This document shows, in pieces, positions 16,537 through 25,785 of a DNA stretch of 64,000 bases. The notes under the pieces were generated by a model that saw nothing but the letters and a program-made list of their open reading frames with translations, made no database searches and was not told where the DNA came from. The stretch's first letter is position 1; the number at the start of each line of letters is the position of its first letter. The stretch is from UBA4660 sp034408895 (GTDB taxonomy: Bacteria; Bacteroidota; Bacteroidia; Flavobacteriales_D; Sanyastnellaceae), in the NCBI GenBank assembly GCA_034408895.1, contig JAWXCI010000045.1, forward strand, positions 62,001 through 126,000, written 5' to 3'. The translations under genes and the position numbers were made by a program.

Positions 16537-19500
16537 CTATTCTCCTTTCAACACCTGCTGCTGGTAATGATTGAGATTTTGAGTATCCGTAAGCACAGCC
16601 AGGTAACAGCCCTTTTCCAATCCCTGTAGCCAAAGTGTTGCATTATTGCTAATTACATCCTGTTGAAATACGATGCGGCCACAAAGGTCGAACAACCGGA
16701 GCACAAAAGGACCGCCACCAGCAGGCAGCGCTGCTTTAAGAGTGTTAGTAAAAGGATTGGGATGGAGAGAAAACTCCGATCCATTTATTTCGGGAATGCT
16801 GGTGACAAAGCCTATGGTGAATTGGGTAGAAATGGTGCAGCCATGAGCATCCAACACTTCAAGATCGTAAGTACCGGCTGCAAGATTATTAGCGGTGTTG
16901 CTGGTAGTCCACATTCCCCCAAAGTTGAACTGGAAGCCCGGAGAGCCACCCTGCACAGTTACCTCCGCAGTTCCCCATTCTCCGTTTTCGTATTGTGGTG
17001 TGCCATCCAACATTACAGAAAGTTCATCTGGTTGAGCAATGGTGAACAAGAATGGAAGGCTACAATTATTTGCATCAGTGATCATCCCTTCATACTCACC
17101 AGCTGCAAGTACTTCGGGATTTTGCCCCAGCCAGTCCACCGCGTAACCGGGAGTGCCGCCAGCAATTGTCAGTTCGACACTTCCGTCATTGCCGCCATAA
17201 CATGCCACATCTGTTACTACAGTTTCAGCTTGAATAATTGGGGGTTCATTAATAATAAAGGAGAAAGAAAGTGAGCAACCGAGTGCGTCAACCACCAGTG
17301 CTGCATGTTGACCTGATGTAAGTTCAAAGGGATTTTCTCCCAACCAGTCCACCATGTAGCCTGGAGTTCCACCAAAAAATTCTACATCCACACTACCATC
17401 ATTGCCCCCAAAGCAAGTAATATCTGTTGCAGAAGTTTCCACAACAATCGGATCGGGTTCTTCAATTTCAAACTGAATTATGGAAATACACTGGTTCAAA
17501 TCAGTGACAACTACCTGGTATTGGCCAGCGGCCAGTTGAAGATGATTTTCATTTTGCCAATCCGTACTATATCCAGGAGTTCCACCACTGATGGTAAGTT
17601 GTGCACTGCCATCGTTTCCGCCTGAACAGGTCACGTGGTTTAGCGCAACACTTACACTCGTGGGATCGGGTTGAGAGATATTAACCTCTCCATTAAAAGC
17701 ACATCCCTGCACTGTGGTGCCAGCAAAGGCATATACTCCGGAAGTAAGTCCTGAAATTTCGTTGCCCTGATCCCCCTGAGACCACTCTATCGTAGCTATG
17801 GGCGTAAGCGCCATCACGGCAGCGCTACCATTATTTCCGCCAAAACAAGAGGGTGCAATACTGGTAACCTCCACTCCGGGCGCATCGGCAAACGTCACTT
17901 CAATACTGTCGGTAAACATGATGATACCGTATTCATCGGTAAGCATTGCTGAATAAATTCCTGGCTGCCCAGTTGAAATGGATGGACTAATCTCCCCCGT
18001 GCTCCATTGGTATACGGAAAACTCACCTGCACTCAGCGTTGCTGAATCACCCGGACAAATAACAACATCCGGATTCGCCTGCACGGTGAGTGGTGCGGGG
18101 TAGCCTGTACCTTCCGTCAGGTTGAGATGCTGGTTTATCTGCAGATTGTAATAAGTATCAACAGTTCCGGCATTCCATTCTACCACGAGCGAGTCCACCA
18201 ATTCGATTTGCCCCAATCCGAAAATTTCCTTGGCTGAATTTTGTCCTGCAAGATTTTCTCCGCAATGGGTGTAGCGCACGTAATGATTGCCATCGGCATA
18301 GCAGTGAATCCATGATCCGATACCATCGCGATTAGATATGGTGCCGTGAAGTGTCGCACTGAGAAAATTGTTTTCTCCACCGTCATTCATCCAAAGTTTA
18401 GTAGGCGAAAGATCGTTTTGGTTGTTTATAAAATCGTAATATCCATCATTGTTCATATCGCCCATAGCAGCTGTGAAGGAGGGGCTGAGATCGCCTGCAA
18501 GTCCCACGGTGGTATAACCCTGTGTAAAAGTGTCGTCCTGGTCATTGAGGTAGAAATGGTTTTGCGCGGGTCCGAAAAAATTGGCGGTAGTTCCAACAAA
18601 TAAATCCTGCCAGGTGTTGTTGTCATAATCCAGCCAAAGCGCAGCCCAGCATATAAGATTAACGGTGACACCGGCAGATAAGGCTATGTTGGTAAATGTA
18701 TGGTCGCTGTTGTGCTCGTATAGTTTATTCCCGGGCCATCCATTGGTCACATAAATATCGAGGTCTCCGTCATTGTCATAATCATCTACAGTGCCCGACA
18801 TAGCATCGAAAGCCTGATTGAGGCCAGTTGCCACTGTTACATTGGTAAATGTTCCATCCTGGTTGTTGAGGTACAGTTCATTTGTCCATGCGTTTCGGTC
18901 AATCACTAGAAAAAGATCCTCCCATCCATCGTGGTTGTAGTCGAAAAAAACAGGTTGGAAAACGGCACGCGGTGTCAGTTGCACACCTGCTGCCAGGGTT
19001 ACATCGGTAAAAGTTCCATCACAATTGCTGTGATAAAGCCGGGCACGGTGGTCGGGGCTAACATCAAATAAATCATCGTCATAATATTTAGCGACATAAA
19101 GATCGAGGCAGCCGTCATGATCATAATCGCAGTAGGCTGCTCCCCAGTATTCCCAACTTCCATTGTCAAGCCCCGCTTCATCACTCACTTCGGTAAAAGA
19201 AAAATAACCATCGTTGTTCCATAATTCCAGTGGGCCTCCCAGCTGTGTGGTTAGAAGATCGGCATCGCCATCATTATCATAATCGCTCCAGAGCATCATA
19301 ACAATATGAGCAGGAGGATCTATATCCATTGACCATTCCACCGGTTCATAATTCCCCTGGTTGTTGATTAAAAAGAGGGGTTCATCGGCACCGTTGGCTA
19401 TAGTGAGATCGTCCCATCCATCATAGTTGAAATCATAGAAACTTACTCCGTTGCCATCAAAGGTTCCTTCGTTCACATTCACTATGCCTTGTTCAAGGGT

Positions 19501-19575
19501 TACATCAATGAACTGCGTGTGAGCGGGAAACCTTGCCAACAGAATAAGAAGGAACAGGAATGTGTTTTTTTTCAT
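16537..19575 (-). CDS. Giant FG-GAP/ASPIC-UnbV/SprB-repeat T9SS protein
   Basis: A 1012-residue secreted protein with a signal peptide ending in ARFPAHTQ. Residues ~40-400 are FG-GAP/VCBS propeller repeats with calcium-binding DxDxDG-like loops (YNYDGWDDL, DYDNDGDADLL, DYDHDGCLDLY). An ASPIC/UnbV domain follows at ~410-490 (IGSWIHCYADG; EIFGLGQ; WNAGT). From ~570 come SprB-like repeats about 70 residues apart (SCFGGNNGSA, TCSGGNDGSA, TCFGGNDGSV, ACYGGNDGSV). The last ~75 residues are a type A T9SS sorting domain (FSLHPNPFTN start). It lies 12 bases from a full-length paralogue and likely forms an operon with it. Probably a cell-surface adhesin; no enzyme site seen. Confidence 0.92.
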   Translation of the reverse strand: MKKNTFLFLLILLARFPAHTQFIDVTLEQGIVNVNEGTFDGNGVSFYDFNYDGWDDLTIANGADEPLFLINNQGNYEPVEWSMDIDPPAHIVMMLWSDYDNDGDADLLTTQLGGPLELWNNDGYFSFTEVSDEAGLDNGSWEYWGAAYCDYDHDGCLDLYVAKYYDDDLFDVSPDHRARLYHSNCDGTFTDVTLAAGVQLTPRAVFQPVFFDYNHDGWEDLFLVIDRNAWTNELYLNNQDGTFTNVTVATGLNQAFDAMSGTVDDYDNDGDLDIYVTNGWPGNKLYEHNSDHTFTNIALSAGVTVNLICWAALWLDYDNNTWQDLFVGTTANFFGPAQNHFYLNDQDDTFTQGYTTVGLAGDLSPSFTAAMGDMNNDGYYDFINNQNDLSPTKLWMNDGGENNFLSATLHGTISNRDGIGSWIHCYADGNHYVRYTHCGENLAGQNSAKEIFGLGQIELVDSLVVEWNAGTVDTYYNLQINQHLNLTEGTGYPAPLTVQANPDVVICPGDSATLSAGEFSVYQWSTGEISPSISTGQPGIYSAMLTDEYGIIMFTDSIEVTFADAPGVEVTSIAPSCFGGNNGSAAVMALTPIATIEWSQGDQGNEISGLTSGVYAFAGTTVQGCAFNGEVNISQPDPTSVSVALNHVTCSGGNDGSAQLTISGGTPGYSTDWQNENHLQLAAGQYQVVVTDLNQCISIIQFEIEEPDPIVVETSATDITCFGGNDGSVDVEFFGGTPGYMVDWLGENPFELTSGQHAALVVDALGCSLSFSFIINEPPIIQAETVVTDVACYGGNDGSVELTIAGGTPGYAVDWLGQNPEVLAAGEYEGMITDANNCSLPFLFTIAQPDELSVMLDGTPQYENGEWGTAEVTVQGGSPGFQFNFGGMWTTSNTANNLAAGTYDLEVLDAHGCTISTQFTIGFVTSIPEINGSEFSLHPNPFTNTLKAALPAGGGPFVLRLFDLCGRIVFQQDVISNNATLWLQGLEKGCYLAVLTDTQNLNHYQQQVLKGE

Positions 19576-19587
19576 TACTTCTACAGA

Positions 19588-22422
19588 TTAATTGCCTTGA
19601 TGCTGGATCACCAGTTTTTGCATAGCGCAATTATTATTGTTTAAGATGGTGATGCAGTAGAGACCATCGGGCAGCGAAGTAGTGTTCAATTTTTTGTCTG
19701 GGGATTGTTGTACAAAATTTCCTGCACAGTCGAAAACCAATATCAGGCATCCGGCCTGCCAGCCCGCTATTTCAGCATAACCATCAGCGGGATTTGGAAA
19801 CACGCTGAATTCCTGAGTAAGAATTTCGGTAATGGCTTCTATGTAATCAATAGTAAAGTCGGCATCAAATGCGCAACCGTTAGCATCGGTAACCTGCACA
19901 TTGTAAAAACCGGTAGGGAGGTCTTCAATCGTTAAAACATCTTCCTGATTTGTGCTCCAGAGAATTTCGTAGGGTTCGCTTCCACCTGTAAGATCAATGC
20001 CGGCTGTTCCATCGTTTCCATCTACGAACTGATCGGTTGTAGACAAAATACCAGTCAATTCATCGGGTTCACCAATTGTGAACTGTATTTCACTTTCACA
20101 CTGATTTGCATCGGTCACTATCACTGAATAATTTCCTGCATAGAGTTGAGCCGGATCGTTTCCGCTCCAATCCAACTGATAGCCTGGAACACCTCCCACA
20201 GGCTCAACTTCAGCCCAACCGTTTTGCTCTCCGAAACAAAGCACGTTGCCAGTAATCATTGTAGCCGTAAGCAAATCAGGTTGATTGATGGTGAACGAAA
20301 TTTCTTTCTGGCACAAATGATAATCGGTGACAAGCACTGTGTAATCGCCAGCTTCGATTGATTCGGGGTTTAGTCCGTTCCAGTTTATTTCATAAACGGG
20401 TACACCGCCTGAAATGAAGCCTTCGGCATGCCCATTCTGTTCACCGAAACACATGACATTCTGGGTTGTTATCAGTACAGACAGCGAGTCGGGTTGGGTC
20501 ACTTCCACATTATCACTCACCAGACAGCCACCAGCGGTGTGTGCGTTGAATGAATAGCTTCCTGCTGCCAGATTGAAAACAGAAAAAAATCCATCGGCAT
20601 CATTGCTCCATTGGATGTCGCTCATTTGCTCCTCACCAAAATCCAGTTCAATGCTTCCGTCCAAGTTTCCATAACAATTGACATGTGTGATGGTGACAAT
20701 AGGCTCCGGAGGTGTTGACATTACTATAGTTACAGGAAATGATTGGGCCACATCCCCGAAAATAGTTTCAGCGCTTACGGAATACTGGCCGCCTTCAAAC
20801 ACAGTGATGGATTTGGTGGTGTCTCCCGTACTCCACAAATAATTTTCAAAATCGCCAGCATCCAGCACCAGCGAATCACCAGGACATAAAACCAAGTCGC
20901 CATTGTAGGTGACAAGAAAAGGCAATGCAAGACTTGCTCCCTCCACCAAGTGAAGCACCTGGTTCACTTCTACATTCAAATACACATCGTGAGTTCCCGA
21001 GTTCCAGTCCACCACCAGAGAATCAACCGAACTAAAATCAGCGAGGCCGAAAATTTCCTTGCCCGAATTCTGTCCAACGAAATTTTCACCGCAATGAGTG
21101 TAACGCACATAGTGCTCGCCACCGGCATAACAATGAATCCATGACCCTATTCCGTTTTTGTTAGCCACCACGCCTTCAAGGTCCACAGAAAGCCAGTTGT
21201 TTTCGCCACCATCGTTCTGATATAATTTAGTTGGGAAAGGATCATCATTGTTAAGCACAAAATCATAATATCCGTCATTGTTGAAGTCTCCCATTGCGCA
21301 CATGTACGATTCAGAGTCATCATTATCAATGCCGACCAGGACATTCGACTGAGTGAATCCGGTTCCTGCATTGTTTACAAAAAACTGGTTGCCAATGGGA
21401 TCGAGCACGGGAGAAGTAAGACAAACAAAAAGGTCTTGCCACGAGTTGTTATCGTAATCGAGCCACATTGAACCCCAGGTAGTTTGATTCAGGATTACTC
21501 CCATTGCAGCCGCAACGTTGGTATAGGTTTCGTTGCCATTGTTTCGGAGCAGGAGGTTGCCATTGGGGCCGTTGCTTACATAAATATCAGTATCGGTGTC
21601 GTTGTCAAAATCATCCACAGTTCCTGTCATCGAGCATATCGCTTGGTTCGTACCAGATGCCACTGTCACATTAGTAAAAGTTCCATCACCGTTGTTTTCA
21701 TACAATTCGTTAGTGAAGGCTATCCTGTCAATCACCAAAAACAAATCTTCCCATCCATCATTGTTGTAATCCAAAAAGACAGGCTGGAAGGTGGTGCGCG
21801 GTGGCAAGTCAATTCCCGATGTGAGGGTGGCATCTGTAAATGTTCCGTTACCGTTGTTGTGATAAAGAACGCTGCGGAATTCGGGTTCCGGATCGAAAAC
21901 AGGGTGATAGTATTTCGCCACATAGAGATCGAGAAATCCATCGTGATCCACATCACAGAAAGCAGCTCCCCAATAATAGTAACTGGTTTGATCAAGACCA
22001 GCGGCCACAGCCACATTGGTAAAATTCAGGTTGCCATCGTTGTTCCAAAGTTGAAGCGGCCCGTGCTGCTTTGTAATGAGCAAATCGTTATCCCCGTCAT
22101 TGTCATAATCCGCCCAAAGGAGCATGGATATATGTTCTGCAGGCAGGTTGGCAATTTCGAAATCGGCCGCCTCGAAAGTTCCATTATTGTTGATTAAAAA
22201 ATGAGGATCACTGGCGCCATCAGCTATGGTGAGGTCGTCCCAGCCATCGCCCGTAAAGTCGAAAAAACTCACACCGTCCCCATAAATGTTTCCTTCGTTT
22301 ACTATGTTGGCCCCAAGCAGGCCGGAAACATTAATGAACTGTCCGTTGCCGGTTGCCGAAAAAAAAAGGGCGGAGAAAATCAACGCACAGGTTCTTGTTT
22401 TGGTTATTTGGATTGAATACAT
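19588..22422 (-). CDS. FG-GAP/ASPIC-UnbV/SprB-repeat T9SS protein, tandem paralogue
   Basis: A 944-residue protein with the same domain order as its neighbour: signal peptide, FG-GAP propeller (FTGDGWDDLTIADGA; DYDNDGDNDLLITKQ), ASPIC/UnbV (IGSWIHCYAGG; EIFGLADFSS), then SprB-like repeats (NCYGNLDGSI, MCFGEQNGHA, LCFGEQNGWA and a degenerate VDGNDGTAGI) and a type A sorting domain (FSVFPNPADG). It has one fewer repeat region than the paralogue. It is the first gene of the pair, and a TACATTTG box lies upstream. The duplication followed by repeat divergence suggests selection for surface variation. Confidence 0.92.
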   Translation of the reverse strand: MYSIQITKTRTCALIFSALFFSATGNGQFINVSGLLGANIVNEGNIYGDGVSFFDFTGDGWDDLTIADGASDPHFLINNNGTFEAADFEIANLPAEHISMLLWADYDNDGDNDLLITKQHGPLQLWNNDGNLNFTNVAVAAGLDQTSYYYWGAAFCDVDHDGFLDLYVAKYYHPVFDPEPEFRSVLYHNNGNGTFTDATLTSGIDLPPRTTFQPVFLDYNNDGWEDLFLVIDRIAFTNELYENNGDGTFTNVTVASGTNQAICSMTGTVDDFDNDTDTDIYVSNGPNGNLLLRNNGNETYTNVAAAMGVILNQTTWGSMWLDYDNNSWQDLFVCLTSPVLDPIGNQFFVNNAGTGFTQSNVLVGIDNDDSESYMCAMGDFNNDGYYDFVLNNDDPFPTKLYQNDGGENNWLSVDLEGVVANKNGIGSWIHCYAGGEHYVRYTHCGENFVGQNSGKEIFGLADFSSVDSLVVDWNSGTHDVYLNVEVNQVLHLVEGASLALPFLVTYNGDLVLCPGDSLVLDAGDFENYLWSTGDTTKSITVFEGGQYSVSAETIFGDVAQSFPVTIVMSTPPEPIVTITHVNCYGNLDGSIELDFGEEQMSDIQWSNDADGFFSVFNLAAGSYSFNAHTAGGCLVSDNVEVTQPDSLSVLITTQNVMCFGEQNGHAEGFISGGVPVYEINWNGLNPESIEAGDYTVLVTDYHLCQKEISFTINQPDLLTATMITGNVLCFGEQNGWAEVEPVGGVPGYQLDWSGNDPAQLYAGNYSVIVTDANQCESEIQFTIGEPDELTGILSTTDQFVDGNDGTAGIDLTGGSEPYEILWSTNQEDVLTIEDLPTGFYNVQVTDANGCAFDADFTIDYIEAITEILTQEFSVFPNPADGYAEIAGWQAGCLILVFDCAGNFVQQSPDKKLNTTSLPDGLYCITILNNNNCAMQKLVIQHQGN

Positions 22423-22444
22423 GTTAGTCTGAAAAGTTCAATGC

Positions 22445-22452
22445 CAAATGTA
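22445..22452 (-). promoter_or_regulatory. Candidate -7 box for the FG-GAP pair
   Basis: TACATTTG on the minus strand matches TAnnTTTG exactly and lies 22 bases before the start at 22422. Confidence 0.4.
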
Positions 22453-22470
22453 AGCAGCACTGGGTCCAAA

Positions 22471-23241
22471 TTATCCACCCCCGCGTTTTTGCCACCAACT
22501 TTTGTCTGTCGATGTCATGGATATCCGTAAGCCTGCATTGAACATCAGCACATTCTCCGACTGGTTTTTGAGTGCTGTTTGATTGTGACCATTGACCGCT
22601 TCGGAAAAATTATACAGCTCCGCAACAGGAAACCATGCGGCTGACAGTGTTGGTGTAAGCACAAATCGCCCCACCATAAGCAGATGATAACCGCTGCCAA
22701 GCGATGCGCAAAACGATGACGAGAGCGGGCGATAAATTTCATCTTCAGCCGTTTCAATTCGCTCACCATTTCGCTTTACGTGAGGAAGAAAAAATGTGTA
22801 GCCGGGGGTGATAGAGATAAACCACCGGGGGCCGAGCGCACCAATAAATCCATGTTGTTTGAAAAGTGCTTTGGGGTTTATGCGGATTTCAATTCCGCCT
22901 TCCAGTAATTGAATGCCTGTGGAAATTTCAGTACCATTATTTGTGATGGAGGATGAAAATGCTTTGTACCCGATGTGTGGATTTAAAAACACTTGCCCTT
23001 TTTCACTAAATAAAAATTCGAATCCAAGCCTCGCTCCTATTCCATGAGCAAGTGGTGAAAGCGGCTGCTGCCAGGGTCGCGAAAAATTATAGGTCTGGAA
23101 AATTTCATCCCATTGTTTTGAATAAAGAAAAGTGTAGGAAGGTGTGAGATTGAGTTGAGCGGTGGCAAAGGAAAATCCACCGCAGAGAACGCAGAGAAGG
23201 CGCAGCGTTGCTTCAAGATTTTTCTTAACACACGAGTTCAT
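22471..23241 (-). CDS. Outer-membrane beta-barrel protein, unrecognised
   Basis: A 256-residue protein. ATG at 23241 directly precedes a signal peptide (LRLLCVLCGGFSFATAQ). The mature part has alternating beta strands with aromatic girdles (PSYTFLYSKQ; YTFFLPHVKRN; GLRISMTS) and looks like an eight-stranded barrel of the outer-membrane-protein beta-barrel superfamily. An upstream start would add 11 residues before the signal peptide. No specific function. It lies upstream of the FG-GAP pair on the same strand, 48 bases away. Confidence 0.65.
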   Translation of the reverse strand: MNSCVKKNLEATLRLLCVLCGGFSFATAQLNLTPSYTFLYSKQWDEIFQTYNFSRPWQQPLSPLAHGIGARLGFEFLFSEKGQVFLNPHIGYKAFSSSITNNGTEISTGIQLLEGGIEIRINPKALFKQHGFIGALGPRWFISITPGYTFFLPHVKRNGERIETAEDEIYRPLSSSFCASLGSGYHLLMVGRFVLTPTLSAAWFPVAELYNFSEAVNGHNQTALKNQSENVLMFNAGLRISMTSTDKSWWQKRGGG

Positions 23242-23334
23242 TTCAAATTTCAATTCTATACGTTCCTGAAGCATCCCCTAAAAAACGGAACAGCCAGGAT
23301 TTCGCTACGTTCAACAACTTTCAACCTGCAACAT

Positions 23335-24699
23335 TTATGTCAACAACTCTTTAACTGCCCTCAACCCGCTTTCCATTGCGCCATGCACAGTGCCGAAGTG
23401 ACCGCCAAAGTGTGTGGCTTCTCCGGCAAAGAAAATTTTTCCATCAACTGGCTGTGCAATGATTTCAAAGGCACCAAGGCTTCCCACTTTAGGATAGGAA
23501 TAGGCTCCGCGAACAAATGGTTCGGCACCCCAATCTTGTATCACATGATCAACATAATGCGATGAAGCATCACCCAGAATGGCATCAAGTTCCGCGAGAA
23601 TTACGTCAATCATTCCATCACCTAAGCCCAGGAGATACTCGGCATTTTCTCCATTCACAAATGCAGTGAGGATATTATCTGTTCCTCTTCCGCCTGCCCC
23701 TGTGGCCCAAAACTCCGGCACGTGACCATCGCTGTAAATAGAGCCTGTATTGACCGGCCACACCCGTTCATCAAACTTCAAAATGATTTTCATTCCCGTG
23801 TCCATCCCGATTTTCTGGAATGCTTCAATCTTGTTTGAAGGAAGTGCAGGAACAAAATTGATGTCGCCCTCTTTCAGAATGGTGATGGGAACTGTGACGA
23901 TGATTTTGTCCGCTTCGTATTCAATTCCGCTTTCGCTGGTGAGCAGAATTTTCTGGTCTTCATAGTTGATAGAAATAATTTGCGTGTTCAATTCAACCTG
24001 ATCGAGCACACCTGAAAATCTTTCTTCCATGATGTAAAGAAAATCCTTGTCTTTCAACAGAAAATTTTCATCCCCTGCTGTCCATCGTTCTTCACTCTCG
24101 CGCAGGCCATACATGCCAAGGCGCGAATTGGAAGTTCCGTATTCATTTCCCACCCACGCATTAAAAATATGTTCGACACTGCTGTGAACCCCGTTGACTC
24201 CTCCCCATTGTTCTGCGGTTACATCACCACCATCATACGCTTCAATTGAATCCACAAGGTCAGTCATATCAGAGAAAAAAGCATTGTTCAATGCAGATGC
24301 TTCTGTTTGCAAAACACCATTGATTCGAAACAAGTCGTTGGTCTCAGCTGTCACGAATTGCGCACCGCTTGCCACTACCATATCATGCCACAAAGAATTT
24401 TGTCCGTGCACTTCTTCCGCTCCAAGTTCTATGGTGAAATCACCAAAACCTTCCAACCGTTTTATCCTCCCTCCTATTCCATTACTTGCTTCGAGAATTT
24501 GCACATCCACGCCCTGCTGATGCAACAAGTAAGCGGCATACAATCCGGCAGCACCCGCACCCACGATGATCACCTTACCATCGAAATTCAGATTTTCAAC
24601 AAGTGAATCCCGCTTGCAGGATGAAAATATTCCGGGCAAGAGCGCGAATGCCGGAATGGTGAATGAAGTTTGGCGGAGGAATTTTCTTCGGGTCAACAT
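23335..24699 (-). CDS. Exported flavin monoamine-oxidase-like protein
   Basis: A 454-residue FAD-dependent oxidase. Residues 4-28 (RRKFLRQTSF... IFSSC28) are a twin-arginine-like, lipoprotein-type signal, so the protein is probably exported folded with its flavin and lipid-anchored. The Rossmann motif is G47-AGAAG52, then E70 and GGR at 76-78; the C-terminal FAD contact is IFFAGEATHFGGHFGTVHGA. These fit the amine oxidase family that oxidises primary amines to aldehydes with H2O2 release. The substrate is unknown. It is 3 bases upstream of a truncated haemoglobin gene that follows it on the same strand order. Confidence 0.87.
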   Translation of the reverse strand: MLTRRKFLRQTSFTIPAFALLPGIFSSCKRDSLVENLNFDGKVIIVGAGAAGLYAAYLLHQQGVDVQILEASNGIGGRIKRLEGFGDFTIELGAEEVHGQNSLWHDMVVASGAQFVTAETNDLFRINGVLQTEASALNNAFFSDMTDLVDSIEAYDGGDVTAEQWGGVNGVHSSVEHIFNAWVGNEYGTSNSRLGMYGLRESEERWTAGDENFLLKDKDFLYIMEERFSGVLDQVELNTQIISINYEDQKILLTSESGIEYEADKIIVTVPITILKEGDINFVPALPSNKIEAFQKIGMDTGMKIILKFDERVWPVNTGSIYSDGHVPEFWATGAGGRGTDNILTAFVNGENAEYLLGLGDGMIDVILAELDAILGDASSHYVDHVIQDWGAEPFVRGAYSYPKVGSLGAFEIIAQPVDGKIFFAGEATHFGGHFGTVHGAMESGLRAVKELLT

Positions 24700-24702
24700 T
24701 TT

Positions 24703-25074
24703 TCATTTCTGATCAGTGAGCCTAAGTTGCTTCATCTTTTCACTAAAGGTCCAGCCAATAGTCTTTGCGCGAAATTTTGCATCGTTCGCTTTTTCGCCCA
24801 CAAAAAGTTCGTCCACTGTTTTATTGAACAACTCGAGCCAGCGATCGAAATGGCGCTGATCAATTTTCAGGTTGCGGTGCTTGTCGAACACGTTGGTGGT
24901 GTAGCCCTCTTCATTCAAAAGAACGAATGACCAGAATTGGATTATGCGTGGTTTGTGTTCTGGAAAATTGATGCGTTCGAAATGCGGAGCAAGCAAATCG
25001 TCAGAAAGCACCTTGCTGTAGAATGCATCAACGAGTTGTACAACATCCTCTCTTGTTTCAATTTCTTTTTGCAT
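24703..25074 (-). CDS. Group III truncated haemoglobin
   Basis: A 123-residue haem protein. Group III features are the B-helix Y19 (AFYSKVL), HFERINFPEHKPRIIQFW, and the DKHRNL segment with H66 as candidate proximal ligand, followed by RHFDRWLELF. Members of this group in Campylobacter deal with oxygen and nitric oxide; a redox or NO role is plausible here. ATG at 25074 matches the usual N terminus. It overlaps the gene at 25058-25633 by 17 bases and lies 3 bases before the flavin oxidase, so the three are probably one transcript. Confidence 0.92.
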   Translation of the reverse strand: MQKEIETREDVVQLVDAFYSKVLSDDLLAPHFERINFPEHKPRIIQFWSFVLLNEEGYTTNVFDKHRNLKIDQRHFDRWLELFNKTVDELFVGEKANDAKFRAKTIGWTFSEKMKQLRLTDQK

Positions 25075-25633
25075 CGCTCCACCATGATAAAGTAAGAAGG
25101 CTTCCCACATAAGGTTCAAGAAAATTCCAGTTAGCCACCACAGCAATTCCCAATTTCATATTTCCTGAAAGATTTATTCCGGCATCCAATTGTATGGGCA
25201 CTCCAATAGTCAGCCTGGTCACTTTTCGAAATTCACCCGGATCGCCATCATCGCAATACCACCGGTGGTTGAGTCCCATACCGGCAGTGGCAGACAGGTA
25301 TCCTTTTTTTCCTGCTAATGCGTCCCCCCACAACAAGCCGGCTTCAAGATTACGGCTTTTTGACACCGTGCAGGAGTCGTGTGGCCCAGCCACAAGTTCT
25401 TGTGAAAAATACATGCGATAAGAAGTAATGATGTAGTCGCTTCGTTTGGAAAAAGTACCTCCTACCATGTAGGATTGATAGTCCGCATTGCTGACACCAG
25501 CCCCTGCCAGCCACCATTGTTTTCCTTTTAGCAGATTTGCCTTAGCCTGAGCTGAAATGGATTCAGCAAAAAGAAAAAATGCCAGAGCACAGAAAGCAGA
25601 ACGAAGAGGAGCCAATTTCCATTCACCGTTCAT
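25058..25633 (-). CDS. Small outer-membrane-type secreted protein, unrecognised
   Basis: A 191-residue protein with a signal peptide (FCALAFFLFAESISAQ) and a beta-rich body (YQSYMVGGTFSKRSDYIIT; SATAGMGLNHRWY; TIGVPIQLDAGINLSG), probably a small barrel. No family recognised. Its end overlaps the truncated haemoglobin start by 17 bases; the three-gene order is this gene, haemoglobin, flavin oxidase. Confidence 0.6.
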   Translation of the reverse strand: MNGEWKLAPLRSAFCALAFFLFAESISAQAKANLLKGKQWWLAGAGVSNADYQSYMVGGTFSKRSDYIITSYRMYFSQELVAGPHDSCTVSKSRNLEAGLLWGDALAGKKGYLSATAGMGLNHRWYCDDGDPGEFRKVTRLTIGVPIQLDAGINLSGNMKLGIAVVANWNFLEPYVGSLLTLSWWSDAKRN

Positions 25634-25785
25634 TCAATTGATTTTACGTTGCAGATTTCTTTCATACTCCTCATTCAAATTCGTCCAGATTTCTATCGGG
25701 ACCAGATTCCGTATACCATTTTCATTTTTAACTTTCCTCCTGATAGTTATCGAGGCTCCCTTTTTTTCCCCATAATTAAGAGGGT

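Noticed and set aside
21484..22197. Long plus-strand open frame (237 codons) antisense to an FG-GAP gene
   Set aside because: It mirrors the repeated codon pattern of the real minus-strand gene and has no family motif, signal or start context.
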